A stretch of 64,000 nt of DNA from Bradyrhizobium lablabi (GCF_900141755.1 NZ_LT670844.1:5242501-5306500); one strand, 5' to 3'; positions 25,688 through 35,685 are shown, numbered from the stretch's first letter. Numbers and translations are program-made. The notes: generated by a model not told the origin, from the sequence alone.

Positions 25688-25908
25688 CGCCGGCCTCTGA
25701 AATTCGCTGAAGGCTGGTATCGCAGGAATCCGGTTGCACTGCACCATGTTCCTGGTGTCGTGGTAAAATTCCTGATTGCGCCCGCATGCCAAGGGGCCCG
25801 CGGAATAAGCGATTGCCGATGAAATGAGTCACCAGCCTATCGCGCGCTTGTCGAAGCTCGCGTTTGGATTACGATCCGGACTTGATGCAGCGCGGATGGA
25901 AAGTTCAA

Positions 25909-26355
25909 ATGCTACGTCGCTTGTTCATCGTCGTGGCCGTTCCGGCGGCGATGGCCGTTTCCAGCTTGAATACCGGGGCAAAGACCCCGCCGAAACTGGA
26001 CTATGAGTTCTTCAAAAGCCGGGTCGAGCCGGTGTTTCTGACCAAGCGGCCCGACCATGCTCGGTGCTATGTCTGCCATGTCGAGAGCAACAACGCCTTC
26101 CGCCTGGAAAGGCTTGCGCCGGGAGCGCGCGACTGGACGGAAGAGCAATCGCGCCGCAATTTCGAGACCGTCTCGATACTGGTCAATCCCGGCGATCCCG
26201 ATACCAGCCGGCTGCTGCTGCATCCGCTGGCCCCTGAAGGCGGCGGCGACGTGTTTCACTCCGGCGGGCGGCAGTTTTCTTCGAAGCGCGATCCGGCCTG
26301 GCGCACGCTCGCGGCCTGGGTCAATGGAGCGACGCTCGCTTCTCCGCTGAAATAG
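25909..26355 (+). CDS. Secreted protein with a single CXXCH haem-type motif
   Basis: The 148-residue protein has an N-terminal signal segment (MLRRLFIVVAVPAAMAVSSL) and one CYVCH motif near residue 60, in the context EPVFLTKRPDHARCYVCHVE. The arrangement resembles small PSD1-like or planctomycete-type cytochrome c domains, but a distal Met or His ligand is not assigned. The downstream VSILVNPGDPDTSRLLLHPL pattern fits that family. Its end overlaps the converging beta-propeller gene by 35 nt. The two may act together in the periplasm. Confidence 0.7.
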   Translation: MLRRLFIVVAVPAAMAVSSLNTGAKTPPKLDYEFFKSRVEPVFLTKRPDHARCYVCHVESNNAFRLERLAPGARDWTEEQSRRNFETVSILVNPGDPDTSRLLLHPLAPEGGGDVFHSGGRQFSSKRDPAWRTLAAWVNGATLASPLK

Positions 26356-27418
26356 CCGCCGAGCCCGGGCCATCCGGGATGACAAGCGTGTTGATGCGCT
26401 TGGGCACCTCGCCGACCGGGATCACCGCGATGAGCTTCATTGATTTGGTGTCGATCGCCGAGACCGAGCGCAGGCCCGCGTTGGAAACATAGACCGTCTT
26501 GCTGTCGGGGGTGAACGTCACCCAGTTGGCGACCGCCGAGATCGCGCCATGCTCGCGCAGCTTGAGCGAGGGAAGTGCGACCTCACCCGACAGCGTGAGA
26601 TCGGCGAGCGAATAAGCGTAAACCGCATTGTTGGGGATGCTGGTGACCCACAGCGTCTTGCCGTCGGGCGCCACGCCGATGCCGTGCGAGGGCGCGGTGG
26701 CGCGATCGCCGTCGGTCTCGAATTCACCCTTGGCCGTCGGCAGCCCAATCCGCGCCACTTCCTTGCGCGCGGCAAAATCGATTACGGAAAATCCATTGAA
26801 GTCGGACAATTGCACGAAGATCCGTTTGGTCGCGCCGTCCGGTCCCGCCTCGATCGCCATCGGGCGGATGCCCTTGTCGAGCTTGAGCTCCCACGCCGGC
26901 TGTTCCGTCGCGAGATCGATGACGGTGATAATTCCGGTGCGGATCGAACCGGTGACGGCGTATTTGCTGTCGGGCGTGACATAGACATTGTGCAGCCTGC
27001 CGTTGACCGGCACGCTCTTGGTCAGCGTCAAATTCGTAGGCTCGATGATATCAAGCGCGCCGGGATCGCGGGCGATGCCGACCACGATGCGGCCGTCTTT
27101 GGCCACCGCGATATTGTTGGGGTGGGCGCTCAGCGTCACCTTCTTGACGAGCTTACCGGTCTTGCGGTCGAAAACATCCAGCGTCGAGGAGACTTCATCG
27201 CTGACATAGACCCTGGAACCGTCGGGAGAGAAGGCGATCCCGTGCGCGCCCTCGATGTCCCTGATCTCCTGGACCACCTTGTTGGTCGCGGGATCAATGA
27301 CGTGGATGCTGTCGCCCGCGCTATTGGTGACGTAGATGCGGGCCGTGCCGGCGAAGGCCGAAACCGGGGCAAGCGCCAGCAAGAGGCCTAGATGGCGTAA
27401 GAGGCGGAAGGCATTCAT
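26321..27418 (-). CDS. Secreted YVTN-family beta-propeller protein
   Basis: This 365-residue protein has a signal peptide (MNAFRLLRHLGLLLALAPVS, cleavage probably after AFA-G) followed by repeated blades such as IYVTNSAGDSIHVIDPATNK, GIAFSPDGSRVYVSDE and VTFTPDSKTVYVSNAG. YVTN propellers form seven-bladed scaffolds and often accompany periplasmic cytochromes or quinoproteins. It lies tail-to-tail with the CXXCH gene. No catalytic site is visible. Confidence 0.88.
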   Translation of the reverse strand: MNAFRLLRHLGLLLALAPVSAFAGTARIYVTNSAGDSIHVIDPATNKVVQEIRDIEGAHGIAFSPDGSRVYVSDEVSSTLDVFDRKTGKLVKKVTLSAHPNNIAVAKDGRIVVGIARDPGALDIIEPTNLTLTKSVPVNGRLHNVYVTPDSKYAVTGSIRTGIITVIDLATEQPAWELKLDKGIRPMAIEAGPDGATKRIFVQLSDFNGFSVIDFAARKEVARIGLPTAKGEFETDGDRATAPSHGIGVAPDGKTLWVTSIPNNAVYAYSLADLTLSGEVALPSLKLREHGAISAVANWVTFTPDSKTVYVSNAGLRSVSAIDTKSMKLIAVIPVGEVPKRINTLVIPDGPGSAAISAEKRASLH

Positions 27419-27640
27419 GGCGTCGCGCTCCCATTGCTCTGTTGTTGTCCCAAGGTACGTAGCAATTGGCCGGACGGCAAGGTCGCGATGCGGAGTGGGC
27501 GTCGGCCCAGAGACCGGTGCGACCCTGCGGATTCAGCAAGACCGCATTTAACCCTGCCGATTAACCCTTGGTCAGGCTGGCACGGCTATAGGTTGTTCCG
27601 GATCAAAAAATTGATTCCCGGGATCAACAAGTCATCAGGC

Positions 27641-29458
27641 ATGAACACAGGCGTCCTCGACCCCTCGACAAATAGGCCGCAGTCGCGCGGCAAACCGTCC
27701 GCAGCCAAAAGCTGGCTGAAGGCGATCGAGCTGACGTCGCGCATCGAGGCCGACCCCACGATATTGTTCACCGACCTCGTCGAGGATTGGTCGCGGCGAG
27801 AACCGGACCGTCCCGCGCTGATTTCGGAAATCCAAACGCTGAGCTATCGCGCGCTCGTGAACCGGATCAACCGCTATGCCCGCTGGGCGTTGTCCGTGGG
27901 CATCGAAGCCGGCGACACCGTTTGCCTGTTGATGCAAAGTCAGCCCGACTACATCGCCGCCTGGCTCGGCATCACCAAAGTCGGCGGCGTCGTGGCGCTG
28001 ATCAATACCAAATTGGTCGGGCCGTCGCTGTCGCACTGCATCAATATCGCCGATGCCGACCATGTCATCCTCGCCGAGGATATCTCGGAGTTGTTCGAAA
28101 CGGCGCTGCCGCATCTGAAACGCGCGCCCAAAATCTGGATCCATGGCGGCCACGGCAGCGCAGCCGATATCGAGGCGACACTGGGCGCCATGGAGGGAGG
28201 CCCGCTGTCGCCGGCCGAGCGGCGCGGCACCACCATCAACGACCGGGCACTGTTGATCTACACCTCCGGCACCACCGGCCTGCCGAAGGCGGCCAGCATC
28301 AGTCACCGCCGCATCCTGAACTGGGGCGGCTGGTTCGCAGGCCTCACCGGCGCGTCGCCGGACGACCGGCTGTATGATTGCCTGCCGGTCTATCACAGCG
28401 TCGGCGGCATCGTCGCGCCCTGCAGCATGCTCCGCGCGGGCGCGTCGGTGGTGCTGGCCGGAAAATTCTCGGCGGGCGATTTCTGGCAGGAGCTCGTGCG
28501 CTTCGACTGCACGCTGTTCCAGTATATCGGCGAGCTCTGCCGCTACCTCCTGAAGGCGCCGCCGTCGGAATATGAAACCATCCATCGGCTGCGGCTCGCA
28601 TGCGGCAATGGCCTGCGCGGCGATATCTGGGAGGCCTTTCAGACGCGGTTTGCGATTCCGCAAATCCTCGAATTCTATGCCGCGACCGAGGGCAATTTCT
28701 CGCTCTACAATGTCGAGGGCAAGCCCGGCGCGATCGGCCGCATTCCGCCGCTGCTAGCGCATCGGTTTCCGGCAGCGATCGTTCGTGTCGATCAGGAGGC
28801 GGGCACGCCGCTGCGCGGCGCTGACGGTCTTTGTATTCCTTGCGCCCGCGGCGAAGTCGGCGAGGCAATCGGCCGGATCGGCAACGCCGACGACGGCGGC
28901 GGCCGCTTCGAGGGCTACACTGACCAAGCCGAGACCGAAAAGAAAATCCTGCGCAACGTGCTTGCGCCGGGCGATGCCTGGTTTCGCACCGGCGATCTGA
29001 TGAAGCTGGACGAGGCCGGCTTTTTTCATTTCGTCGACCGCGTCGGCGATACGTTCCGCTGGAAGGGCGAGAATGTCGCGACCTCGGAAGTCAACGAGGC
29101 CGTTGCCGATTGTCCTGGGGTGGCCGACGCCACGACCTATGGTGTGGAGATTCCCGGCGCCGATGGCCGCGCCGGCATGGCCGCGATCGTGATCGGCGAT
29201 GAATTTGATTTTGCAAGATTGCAGGATCATCTGTCGCACCGACTGCCGGCCTATGCGCATCCGGTGTTCATCCGGATTTGCACAGCGCTCGACACCACCG
29301 AAACCTTCAAGCAGAAAAAGCACCAATTGGTTCGCGAGGGTTTCGATCCGCGGCTGCTGCAGGACCCGCTGTTCTCTAGGGATCCAAAATCCGGCGCATA
29401 TCGTGCGCTCGATGCCGATGCCTATACGCGCATTCTGGACGGCTCGATCCGGCTATGA
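27641..29458 (+). CDS. Long-chain acyl-CoA synthetase, FATP/ACSVL type
   Basis: This 605-residue enzyme activates fatty acids (or bile-acid-like substrates) to acyl-CoA with ATP. The AMP-binding loop YTSGTTGLPKAASISH lies at about residues 207-222, and the FATP/very-long-chain signature DRVGDTFRWKGENVATSEV at about 463-481. The C-terminal Lys segment ETFKQKKHQLVREGFDP fits the family. The start ATG 27641 opens MNTGVLDPSTN; a more distant upstream Met would add an unrelated 69-residue extension. It is transcribed alone. Confidence 0.9.
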   Translation: MNTGVLDPSTNRPQSRGKPSAAKSWLKAIELTSRIEADPTILFTDLVEDWSRREPDRPALISEIQTLSYRALVNRINRYARWALSVGIEAGDTVCLLMQSQPDYIAAWLGITKVGGVVALINTKLVGPSLSHCINIADADHVILAEDISELFETALPHLKRAPKIWIHGGHGSAADIEATLGAMEGGPLSPAERRGTTINDRALLIYTSGTTGLPKAASISHRRILNWGGWFAGLTGASPDDRLYDCLPVYHSVGGIVAPCSMLRAGASVVLAGKFSAGDFWQELVRFDCTLFQYIGELCRYLLKAPPSEYETIHRLRLACGNGLRGDIWEAFQTRFAIPQILEFYAATEGNFSLYNVEGKPGAIGRIPPLLAHRFPAAIVRVDQEAGTPLRGADGLCIPCARGEVGEAIGRIGNADDGGGRFEGYTDQAETEKKILRNVLAPGDAWFRTGDLMKLDEAGFFHFVDRVGDTFRWKGENVATSEVNEAVADCPGVADATTYGVEIPGADGRAGMAAIVIGDEFDFARLQDHLSHRLPAYAHPVFIRICTALDTTETFKQKKHQLVREGFDPRLLQDPLFSRDPKSGAYRALDADAYTRILDGSIRL

Positions 29459-29464
29459 GCAGAA

Positions 29465-30601
29465 TCAGCGGTCCCTGCCCGAAGCCTTAGGCGGACCCAA
29501 GCTGACAAGCCACGACTTGTTGGCGCTCTCTTTGCCGCTAAGGAGATCGCCGATCGGCTGTTGCGCGACCACGAGTTGGGTTCCGTCGGGGCTAAAGGCC
29601 GTCGGCCAGACGCCGCTTTGCAACATGGTCGATTCCGGAAAACCCTTTTCGTTGAAATGCGTCAGTCGCTCGGATTTTCCGCCGCCGTCGGCATTCATGA
29701 GATAGGCCTCCGACGCCAGCGTTTTCAGATTGGTACGATACGACGCGATGCCCTGGCTCGATCCCCAGGCGATCCTCGATCCGTCCGGCGAATATCTGGC
29801 ATGCTCGTCATATTGATCGGGGCTGTTGGTCAGGTTCCGGACCTGGTTGGTCCCGAGATCGTACTCGAAGAGATCGAGCCCCATGGTGTTGGGCAGGCCG
29901 TGGTCGGACGCGAACAACACTTTGGTGCCGTCGCGCGAGAAGCCATGCGGCTCATAGACGCCGTCGCCGCCGAGCAGCACACGGTCGTTGGCAAGATGCG
30001 GGCTGCCTTCCTCGGAGAAGTCGGCCATATGCAGTTCGAAATAGCCGAAGGTCCGCTTGCTGTCGGCCTTGCCGATTAATCGCGCGTAGACGATGCGCCG
30101 GCCGTCGGGCGAGAAATGGGGTGACAGCGCTCCCGTCAGCTTCCCGGTGGTAAAATTCGTCAGATTGGTCCAGTGCCGTCCATCTGTTGTGACCACCCAG
30201 AGATCCATCCAGACGCCGCTGCCCGGGCTGACCGCCTTTTGCACGCGAGCGCTGTTGCCGACGAGCTGCTCGGCAAGTTCAGCTTCCATCACGATGTAAC
30301 GCCCCTTCGGGTCGAAATGCGCGAACCCCTTATGACGGTTCGCTGCCGGGCCGCCGCCGCCCGCGCCGCCGGTGATCGCCCGCAGGTCGGAGCCGTCGGG
30401 GTTCAGCGTATAAACCTGGTAGACCCCGTTCTCGTCGCGCTCGTCCATCAGCAGCTTGTTGGTCCGCGCCGACCAATCCCGCACGCAGCCGTAATCGGTG
30501 ATGAGTTTTAGAGTAGGCGAGATCTGGGAAGAAGCCGCGGTCGGGCAAAGCCCGCTTGCGATAAGGCTCGCCATCAAGATGATCGGGTCAATCGTCCGCA
30601 T
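29465..30601 (-). CDS. Secreted TolB-like/PD40 beta-propeller protein
   Basis: The 378-residue protein begins with a signal peptide (MRTIDPIILMASLIASGLCP) and has repeated PD40 units such as YTLNPDGSDLRAITGG, HFSPDGRRIVYARL and RYSPDGSRIAWGSS. It resembles TolB C-terminal propellers but lacks the TolB N-terminal domain. It probably has a binding or scaffolding role in the periplasm. The upstream open frame (to 30814) crosses a terminator hairpin, so the internal Met is used. It converges on the acyl-CoA synthetase with a 6-nt gap. Confidence 0.82.
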   Translation of the reverse strand: MRTIDPIILMASLIASGLCPTAASSQISPTLKLITDYGCVRDWSARTNKLLMDERDENGVYQVYTLNPDGSDLRAITGGAGGGGPAANRHKGFAHFDPKGRYIVMEAELAEQLVGNSARVQKAVSPGSGVWMDLWVVTTDGRHWTNLTNFTTGKLTGALSPHFSPDGRRIVYARLIGKADSKRTFGYFELHMADFSEEGSPHLANDRVLLGGDGVYEPHGFSRDGTKVLFASDHGLPNTMGLDLFEYDLGTNQVRNLTNSPDQYDEHARYSPDGSRIAWGSSQGIASYRTNLKTLASEAYLMNADGGGKSERLTHFNEKGFPESTMLQSGVWPTAFSPDGTQLVVAQQPIGDLLSGKESANKSWLVSLGPPKASGRDR

Positions 30602-30679
30602 TACTGTCAACGCCGCTCGCTGATCGCCGGCCGACCATCCTACTCGCATCCTAAACGGTTTTATCCGATTAAGGATCGC

Positions 30680-30704
30680 AGGGCGCAATTCGTTATTGCG
30701 CCCT
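30680..30704 (-). terminator. Hairpin between caspase-like and TolB-like genes
   Basis: The arms agggcgcaa (30680-30688) and ttgcgccct (30696-30704) are perfectly complementary around a 7-base loop, 19 nt downstream of the caspase-like stop codon. There is no clear T-run on the minus strand, so it may attenuate or stabilise rather than terminate. Confidence 0.5.
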
Positions 30705-30722
30705 ACGGTCCCTTTCGACGCC

Positions 30723-32390
30723 TCAGTGTCGCATGAACATGCCGCCGCCGGGGCGACCCATCGGCTGCAACGCCGGCCCGTGAAACTGTGCCGTGCGGAA
30801 GCTGTTGCCGCCATTCGTGATCACCGGCTGCTGGTGGAAGCGGACCGGTGGCTGATCGATGTGCGCCGGCGTGAATGATTTTACGGGATGGTCCTCGGTA
30901 TGGATGACCTCGTCCTTGAGTTTCGAATCCTTCAGCAGCTTCGAATTCTGCGATTCACCGCTCTTGTTCAAGCCATTGACCGGCATTTCGACGATCTTGC
31001 CGGTGTTGCCGCTGTGCGATGCATTGGTGCCGGATGACGGCAGCGTGACGATCTTGCCGCCTTCGCCGAGCTTGTCGGTGCCGATCTTGCCGATGTTGCC
31101 GTTTGTGCCTGACGGCGGCAGCGTGACGACCTTGCCGCCTTCGCCGAGCTTGTCGAGGCCGAGCTTGCCCGCGGAGGCGCCGGCGAGTCCACCCTGTGGA
31201 ATGCTGGGATTACCGAGCTTGAGCGAGGACAACGCGAATATCTGCTTCGGCTGCGACAGCGGGATCAGTTTCGGCTGCGACGCCAGCTTGAGGGCATTTT
31301 GCGCATAGGGGCTGCCCGAGTATTTCTTGTAGAACGCCTGATAGGCGAACGGCGAATTCGCGAGCACCGCATTATGCCAGGCCTGCGCCAGCACGAGGCT
31401 CGTCAGCAGCGCGCGGATGCGGTCGCACAGCGGGTCCTGCGGATAAAGCTGGATGAATTCCTGATAGTCCTCGACGGAATTTTCGGCCAGCACATAGTCG
31501 TAGGCTTGGCGCGCCGCCCGCGACGGCAGGTCGCTGGCGACGAAAGTCGGCTTCATTTGCATCGGCGGCCGCGTGGCGGCGACCGCGGTGTCGCCGAAGA
31601 AATAGAAATCGCTGGTCAGCGACGAGCTTTCCCAGGGCGTCTGTTGGCCATCGGTTGTATTATTGACGTCGAGACGGACCCGCTTGAACAATTGCTCGAT
31701 CGGCAGGTTTTTCTCGTGCGCCTCGCGCAGGAACGCCTGGGTATAGGGACTGTGGTCGCCATTGCCGTCGAGCGCTTCGGTGCCGGGCGCGGTCGAATAA
31801 CCGACGATGGAACCGTTCGGCGCGTCGACGATCGCAAGCCCGCGTCCCGCATCGTTGAGCGCGGGGAACGGATTGTTCCGGCAGGCATCGAGGACGACGA
31901 TCCGCATCCGGCTCGGGATGGTTTCGAGCGTCGCCATCACGTCGACGAGCCGCACTGAACCGTTGATCAGGTCAGGCTCGGAAGAAATCCTGGCGTCGAC
32001 CGGAACCAGGTAATTCTCGCCCGCGACCTGCACGCCGTGGCCGGCGTAATAGATCATCGCCACCGTGTTCTGGCCGTGACCGGCGATCCTGGAAGAGAAA
32101 TCCTGGATCACCTGGATCATCTGATTGTGATCGAGGTCGGTGGCCGCAATCACCTCAAAGCCCGCCGAATTGAGAAGCTGGGCGACCGCCTTGGCGTCAT
32201 TGGCGGGATTTGGAAGCTGGGTGACGTTTTGATAATGCGAATTGCCGATTACCAGCGCAACGCGCTGTTCCGGACCGCTCAGGCCTACTGGATTGCCCAC
32301 GTTGGCGATCGTCTCGCCATGGACCGGGCCGATCGCCATCAGGCCGGCCAGAAGAAATGCACCGAACAAACTTCGCTTGAAAAGGCTCAT
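30723..32390 (-). CDS. Secreted caspase-family (peptidase C14) protein with repeat tail
   Basis: The 555-residue protein has a signal peptide (residues 1-25) and a caspase p20-like domain (residues 42-270) with catalytic His118 in YYAGHGV and Cys170 in VLDACRNNPF. The C-terminal third is low-complexity: the unit KLGEGGKVVTLPPSGTN recurs as KLGEGGKIVTLPSSGTN, followed by a related NTGKIVEMP. Such orthocaspases usually cleave after Arg or Lys; the target is unknown. GGGAG upstream of Met 32390 supports the start. A second caspase-family gene lies at 52918-54654. Confidence 0.88.
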   Translation of the reverse strand: MSLFKRSLFGAFLLAGLMAIGPVHGETIANVGNPVGLSGPEQRVALVIGNSHYQNVTQLPNPANDAKAVAQLLNSAGFEVIAATDLDHNQMIQVIQDFSSRIAGHGQNTVAMIYYAGHGVQVAGENYLVPVDARISSEPDLINGSVRLVDVMATLETIPSRMRIVVLDACRNNPFPALNDAGRGLAIVDAPNGSIVGYSTAPGTEALDGNGDHSPYTQAFLREAHEKNLPIEQLFKRVRLDVNNTTDGQQTPWESSSLTSDFYFFGDTAVAATRPPMQMKPTFVASDLPSRAARQAYDYVLAENSVEDYQEFIQLYPQDPLCDRIRALLTSLVLAQAWHNAVLANSPFAYQAFYKKYSGSPYAQNALKLASQPKLIPLSQPKQIFALSSLKLGNPSIPQGGLAGASAGKLGLDKLGEGGKVVTLPPSGTNGNIGKIGTDKLGEGGKIVTLPSSGTNASHSGNTGKIVEMPVNGLNKSGESQNSKLLKDSKLKDEVIHTEDHPVKSFTPAHIDQPPVRFHQQPVITNGGNSFRTAQFHGPALQPMGRPGGGMFMRH

Positions 32391-32529
32391 GACGTTCTCC
32401 CACAAGAAATCTCGGCGTGAGATTGGTTGCTTGCATGCTAAGCGGGGTTCATGCGGGGTATGTGATCTGGGTCACGACAAGAGGCGCGATCGCTGCACAT
32501 TCGCGACGCCGAAACCTATCCCGTTGCGC

Positions 32530-34359
32530 TCAGCGCTGCGGCAGTCTGACAAATCCGTCGGCGCTCCAGGCTTCGCTGCCGACGCCGTGATGGACGAAGA
32601 ACAGGCCGTCCGGGTCGCATCTGTTCTTGATGTCGAGCAGTTTTGGGTAGTTCGCCCCCCAATAGGATTTCTGCCACCCTTCCTCGAAAAAACTGCTTTC
32701 CGCCACGTATGAACCGGTATCCGGCGCGATCTTCTTGAGCTCGCCGATCGCGCTCGCAATCGCGCGTGCATTTTTGCGGGCGTCGGCCAGATCAGGCTCG
32801 TGGCCGTGCATGCCGGGATAGGCCGGCTGAGCCTCGCTGGCGACGATCGCAAGCGCAAAGGCGTTGATGACGGCGGGATTTGTCGCGGTGTTTCTTGCGG
32901 CCGCAATGGTCTCGGCCGTGGCGCCGGCGAGCCCTTTCTGAAAATGCAGTTCCACGGTCGAGTGCGCCGCGGCCTTCTGCAGGGCTTCCGCGAGGTGCGA
33001 CTGCTGGTCTGCCTGCAACAGCGAAGCCGGTAGCCACAGCGACTCAAAGCCGTGAATGAAATGCCCGGCCTCGCTGAGATTGGCCGCCCAGAACACATTG
33101 TCCGCAGGCGCCCCGGGGCGGTCATCGGAGAGGATCGCGGCCGGCGCGCGCGCCTTGATGGCCGCCGCGTCCCAGCGCATGCGCGCCGGACCGACGCGAA
33201 TCGAAGGAGCATGTGTGAACGTGAAATCGTCGGCGGCCTCGATCACCCATTGCAGGAACGGCTGCCACAGCGCGTCGGCTTGCTGTTTGTCGAGGCCCTG
33301 GAACGACAATTGGATATCGAGCCTGTTGCCGGGCCGGACGTTGACGATTTCGCCCCAATGCGGGTTGTGAAGGTTTTCGAAGTAGAAGCCGACGAAGCTG
33401 GTGAGCAGCCTGCCAAACGCGGCGGCGGACCTGGCTTCGATGGTCATCGAGACAAAACCGAAGGTATCAGGCAATTCACGGGTGCGCAGCGTCAGGCGGG
33501 TGACCACGCCGAAGGTGCCGCCGCCGCCACCCTTCAGCGCCCAGAACAGATCGGGGTTGGTGCAGGCATTGGCGATCCGCACGATACCGTCAGCGGTCAC
33601 GATCTCGGCTTCCAGCAGACTTGCCGCTGATGTGCCGTAGTTCTTCGAATAGCTTCCAAAACCGCCGCCCTGGACCAGGCCCGCCACGCCGACAGTGCCG
33701 CAGCCGCCGCCCTGAACGTAACGGCCGCCCTTGGTCGTGACCTCGTTATAGGTGTGCATCCAGATTGCGCCGGCGCCGACAGTCACCGCAGGCTGCGGCC
33801 GCTCGCTGCATCCCTCCGCGACAAATCCGTCATGCAGCGTGATGTCGTCCATGAAGCGGGTCCAGATCAAAAGCGAATCGGCCGCGTTCGAGGTGCCGAG
33901 ATAGCTGTGACCGCCGCCTTTGACGACCAGGCGCAAATTTTTCTCGCGCGCAAAATTCACGGCGGCCACAACGTCGCCGGTTGTTCGGGCCGCCACCGCA
34001 TAGACGCTCGGCGCCGACGTCCAGGCGTCGACCCAACCGGTGGTTTGCGTCAGCGCGACCTCATCGCGGATGTAATAGGGGTTCTTCATCTCCTTAAAGA
34101 CATTCCGGCAGGGATCGCCGAACGGTGCGTCCCGACAGGCCTCTAACGGCGACTTAACCTCGATCAGGCGCCCTCCCGTTTGCTGGTTGAGCCGGTTCCA
34201 GCTTGCTGCCGACGGCCAGCCGGGGTCTGACGGACGCACCCGCCGGGTCGGTGGAAGGTCCGGCGTATCGGCGGCTTGCGCGAAACCTGCGAAATCGGCT
34301 CCGAAACATCGCGCAAGCGGGGCCAGCGCCGCGCCGATCAGCAAGCTTCGCCGGTTCAT
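32530..34359 (-). CDS. Secreted FAD-linked oxidase with BBE domain, probably bicovalent flavin
   Basis: This 609-residue protein starts MNRRSLLIGAALAPLARCFG, a Tat-like export signal. The PCMH-type FAD domain (residues about 110-300) carries His151 in KGGGHSYLG and Cys220 in GGGCGTVGVAG, the pair that forms the double covalent FAD link in berberine-bridge-like enzymes. A C-terminal BBE motif YWGANYPKLLDIKNRCDPDG is present. Related enzymes oxidise sugars or alkaloids with O2. The physiological substrate is unknown. Confidence 0.88.
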   Translation of the reverse strand: MNRRSLLIGAALAPLARCFGADFAGFAQAADTPDLPPTRRVRPSDPGWPSAASWNRLNQQTGGRLIEVKSPLEACRDAPFGDPCRNVFKEMKNPYYIRDEVALTQTTGWVDAWTSAPSVYAVAARTTGDVVAAVNFAREKNLRLVVKGGGHSYLGTSNAADSLLIWTRFMDDITLHDGFVAEGCSERPQPAVTVGAGAIWMHTYNEVTTKGGRYVQGGGCGTVGVAGLVQGGGFGSYSKNYGTSAASLLEAEIVTADGIVRIANACTNPDLFWALKGGGGGTFGVVTRLTLRTRELPDTFGFVSMTIEARSAAAFGRLLTSFVGFYFENLHNPHWGEIVNVRPGNRLDIQLSFQGLDKQQADALWQPFLQWVIEAADDFTFTHAPSIRVGPARMRWDAAAIKARAPAAILSDDRPGAPADNVFWAANLSEAGHFIHGFESLWLPASLLQADQQSHLAEALQKAAAHSTVELHFQKGLAGATAETIAAARNTATNPAVINAFALAIVASEAQPAYPGMHGHEPDLADARKNARAIASAIGELKKIAPDTGSYVAESSFFEEGWQKSYWGANYPKLLDIKNRCDPDGLFFVHHGVGSEAWSADGFVRLPQR

Positions 34360-34509
34360 CGATCGCTCACAAATTGGTGAGCCGAGCGCGGCTCCGTGCC
34401 GCGGCGCCTGACGCGCGTGGGCATGTCGCAAGAGACTACGGATGGATTGCTATGATAGAAATTTGGCGGACCAAAACCGCTCCTGGCCCGCGCGGCTCGA
34501 CTTCGAAAT

Positions 34510-35520
34510 ATGACAATCTCTCGCACGGAACGTTCCGATATTCCGATGAACTATGAGCGCCGAATAGAACCGCACGACACCGATCGCGTCGAGCCGGCAT
34601 GGGACGACCGAGCGGGTTTAAGGGATGAGCCGCCGAACGGCGTGACCGAGGGTTGGCGGCGAGGGGCGACGCGCCGGCCCATCGCCGCCTACGGCTGGGT
34701 TGCGCTTCTGATCGTGGCGAGCGGCATCGTCAATGTGCTGTCGGCGGCAAAGGACCTGACGCTGTCAGGCGGAGCCGGCCTGGGCAAACCGATTTTGCTC
34801 GAACTGACCAGCGCTGTGGCCTGGATCGCGTTCCTGCCGTTGTTGCGTTACGGCGTCGCACAATTGCGCGGGAACCGAAATCGCCCGGTCGCCCTGGCCG
34901 TCGCGCTTGTCGCAACGCTGCTTTACGCATTCCTGCACCTGGTCATGATGGTGTTGCTGCGAAAGCTTGCCTTCGCCCTTGTCGCGCAGGGTTACAATTT
35001 TCACTGGGCGGCAGAGTTACCTTACGAGTTCCGGAAGGACGTCGTTTCAGCCCTCATGATCGCCGCGGTGTTTTGGTTGATCGAACGCAGCGCATCGACA
35101 ATCCAGGCATTGTCGCCAGGCGAGCCCGCCGCGGAACCGGCCAACTCCACCGCCGACACGCTCAAGCAAGGGCTGTGGCTCCGTGACGGCCCGACAAGCT
35201 TTCACATCGATCCGCGCGACCTCATCGCGGTGACGTCAGCCGGAAATTACGTCGAGTTCAACCTTCCGGCTGGACGGCGTCTCATTCGCGGGACGCTCGC
35301 GGCCGAGGAGGCGAGGCTCAAGCCGTTCGGGCTTGCCCGCGTCCATCGAACTCGGTTGGCGAACCTCAATCGCGTCGTCGCCGTGGAGTTGCGCCCCGCC
35401 GGCGATTTCGTGCTTCGGATGGACAACGGAGAAACCATCGCCGGAAGCAGGCGATATCGAAGCGCGGCGACGTCGATCAGGGATGCGGCAAACAAGGGTC
35501 GCCCAGTATTGCCGCCATAG
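34510..35520 (+). CDS. Membrane-anchored LytTR-family DNA-binding regulator
   Basis: The 336-residue protein has four hydrophobic helices (about residues 57-78, 90-112, 120-145 and 170-190) and a C-terminal LytTR domain (about 225-325, with DLIAVTSAGNYVEFNLPAGR and FGLARVHRTRLANLNRVVAV). Membrane-bound LytTR regulators sense envelope or small-molecule signals. A later ATG at 34546 is an alternative start; a 12-bp perfect palindrome cggaacgttccg (34526-34537) would then lie in its leader. It lies upstream of the ACP operon in the same direction. Confidence 0.85.
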   Translation: MTISRTERSDIPMNYERRIEPHDTDRVEPAWDDRAGLRDEPPNGVTEGWRRGATRRPIAAYGWVALLIVASGIVNVLSAAKDLTLSGGAGLGKPILLELTSAVAWIAFLPLLRYGVAQLRGNRNRPVALAVALVATLLYAFLHLVMMVLLRKLAFALVAQGYNFHWAAELPYEFRKDVVSALMIAAVFWLIERSASTIQALSPGEPAAEPANSTADTLKQGLWLRDGPTSFHIDPRDLIAVTSAGNYVEFNLPAGRRLIRGTLAAEEARLKPFGLARVHRTRLANLNRVVAVELRPAGDFVLRMDNGETIAGSRRYRSAATSIRDAANKGRPVLPP

Positions 35521-35685
35521 CTAACGGCAGACGCATTCCCTCCCGCCAGTATCGCTGAAAATCCGGTTTTTGCGGCCAGCACCGCGTTTACCAATGGACG
35601 CAAAAGTTCTGGGAAATACTGAGTTATTTCAGATTTGCGCACTATCATGGCGCCTCGAAATCTTAACGAGAAGGCGAGAAAAACG

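Noticed and set aside
27635..28663. 342-codon open frame antisense to the acyl-CoA synthetase
   Set aside because: Arg/Ala-rich composition without domains; the sense gene has full AMP-binding motifs.
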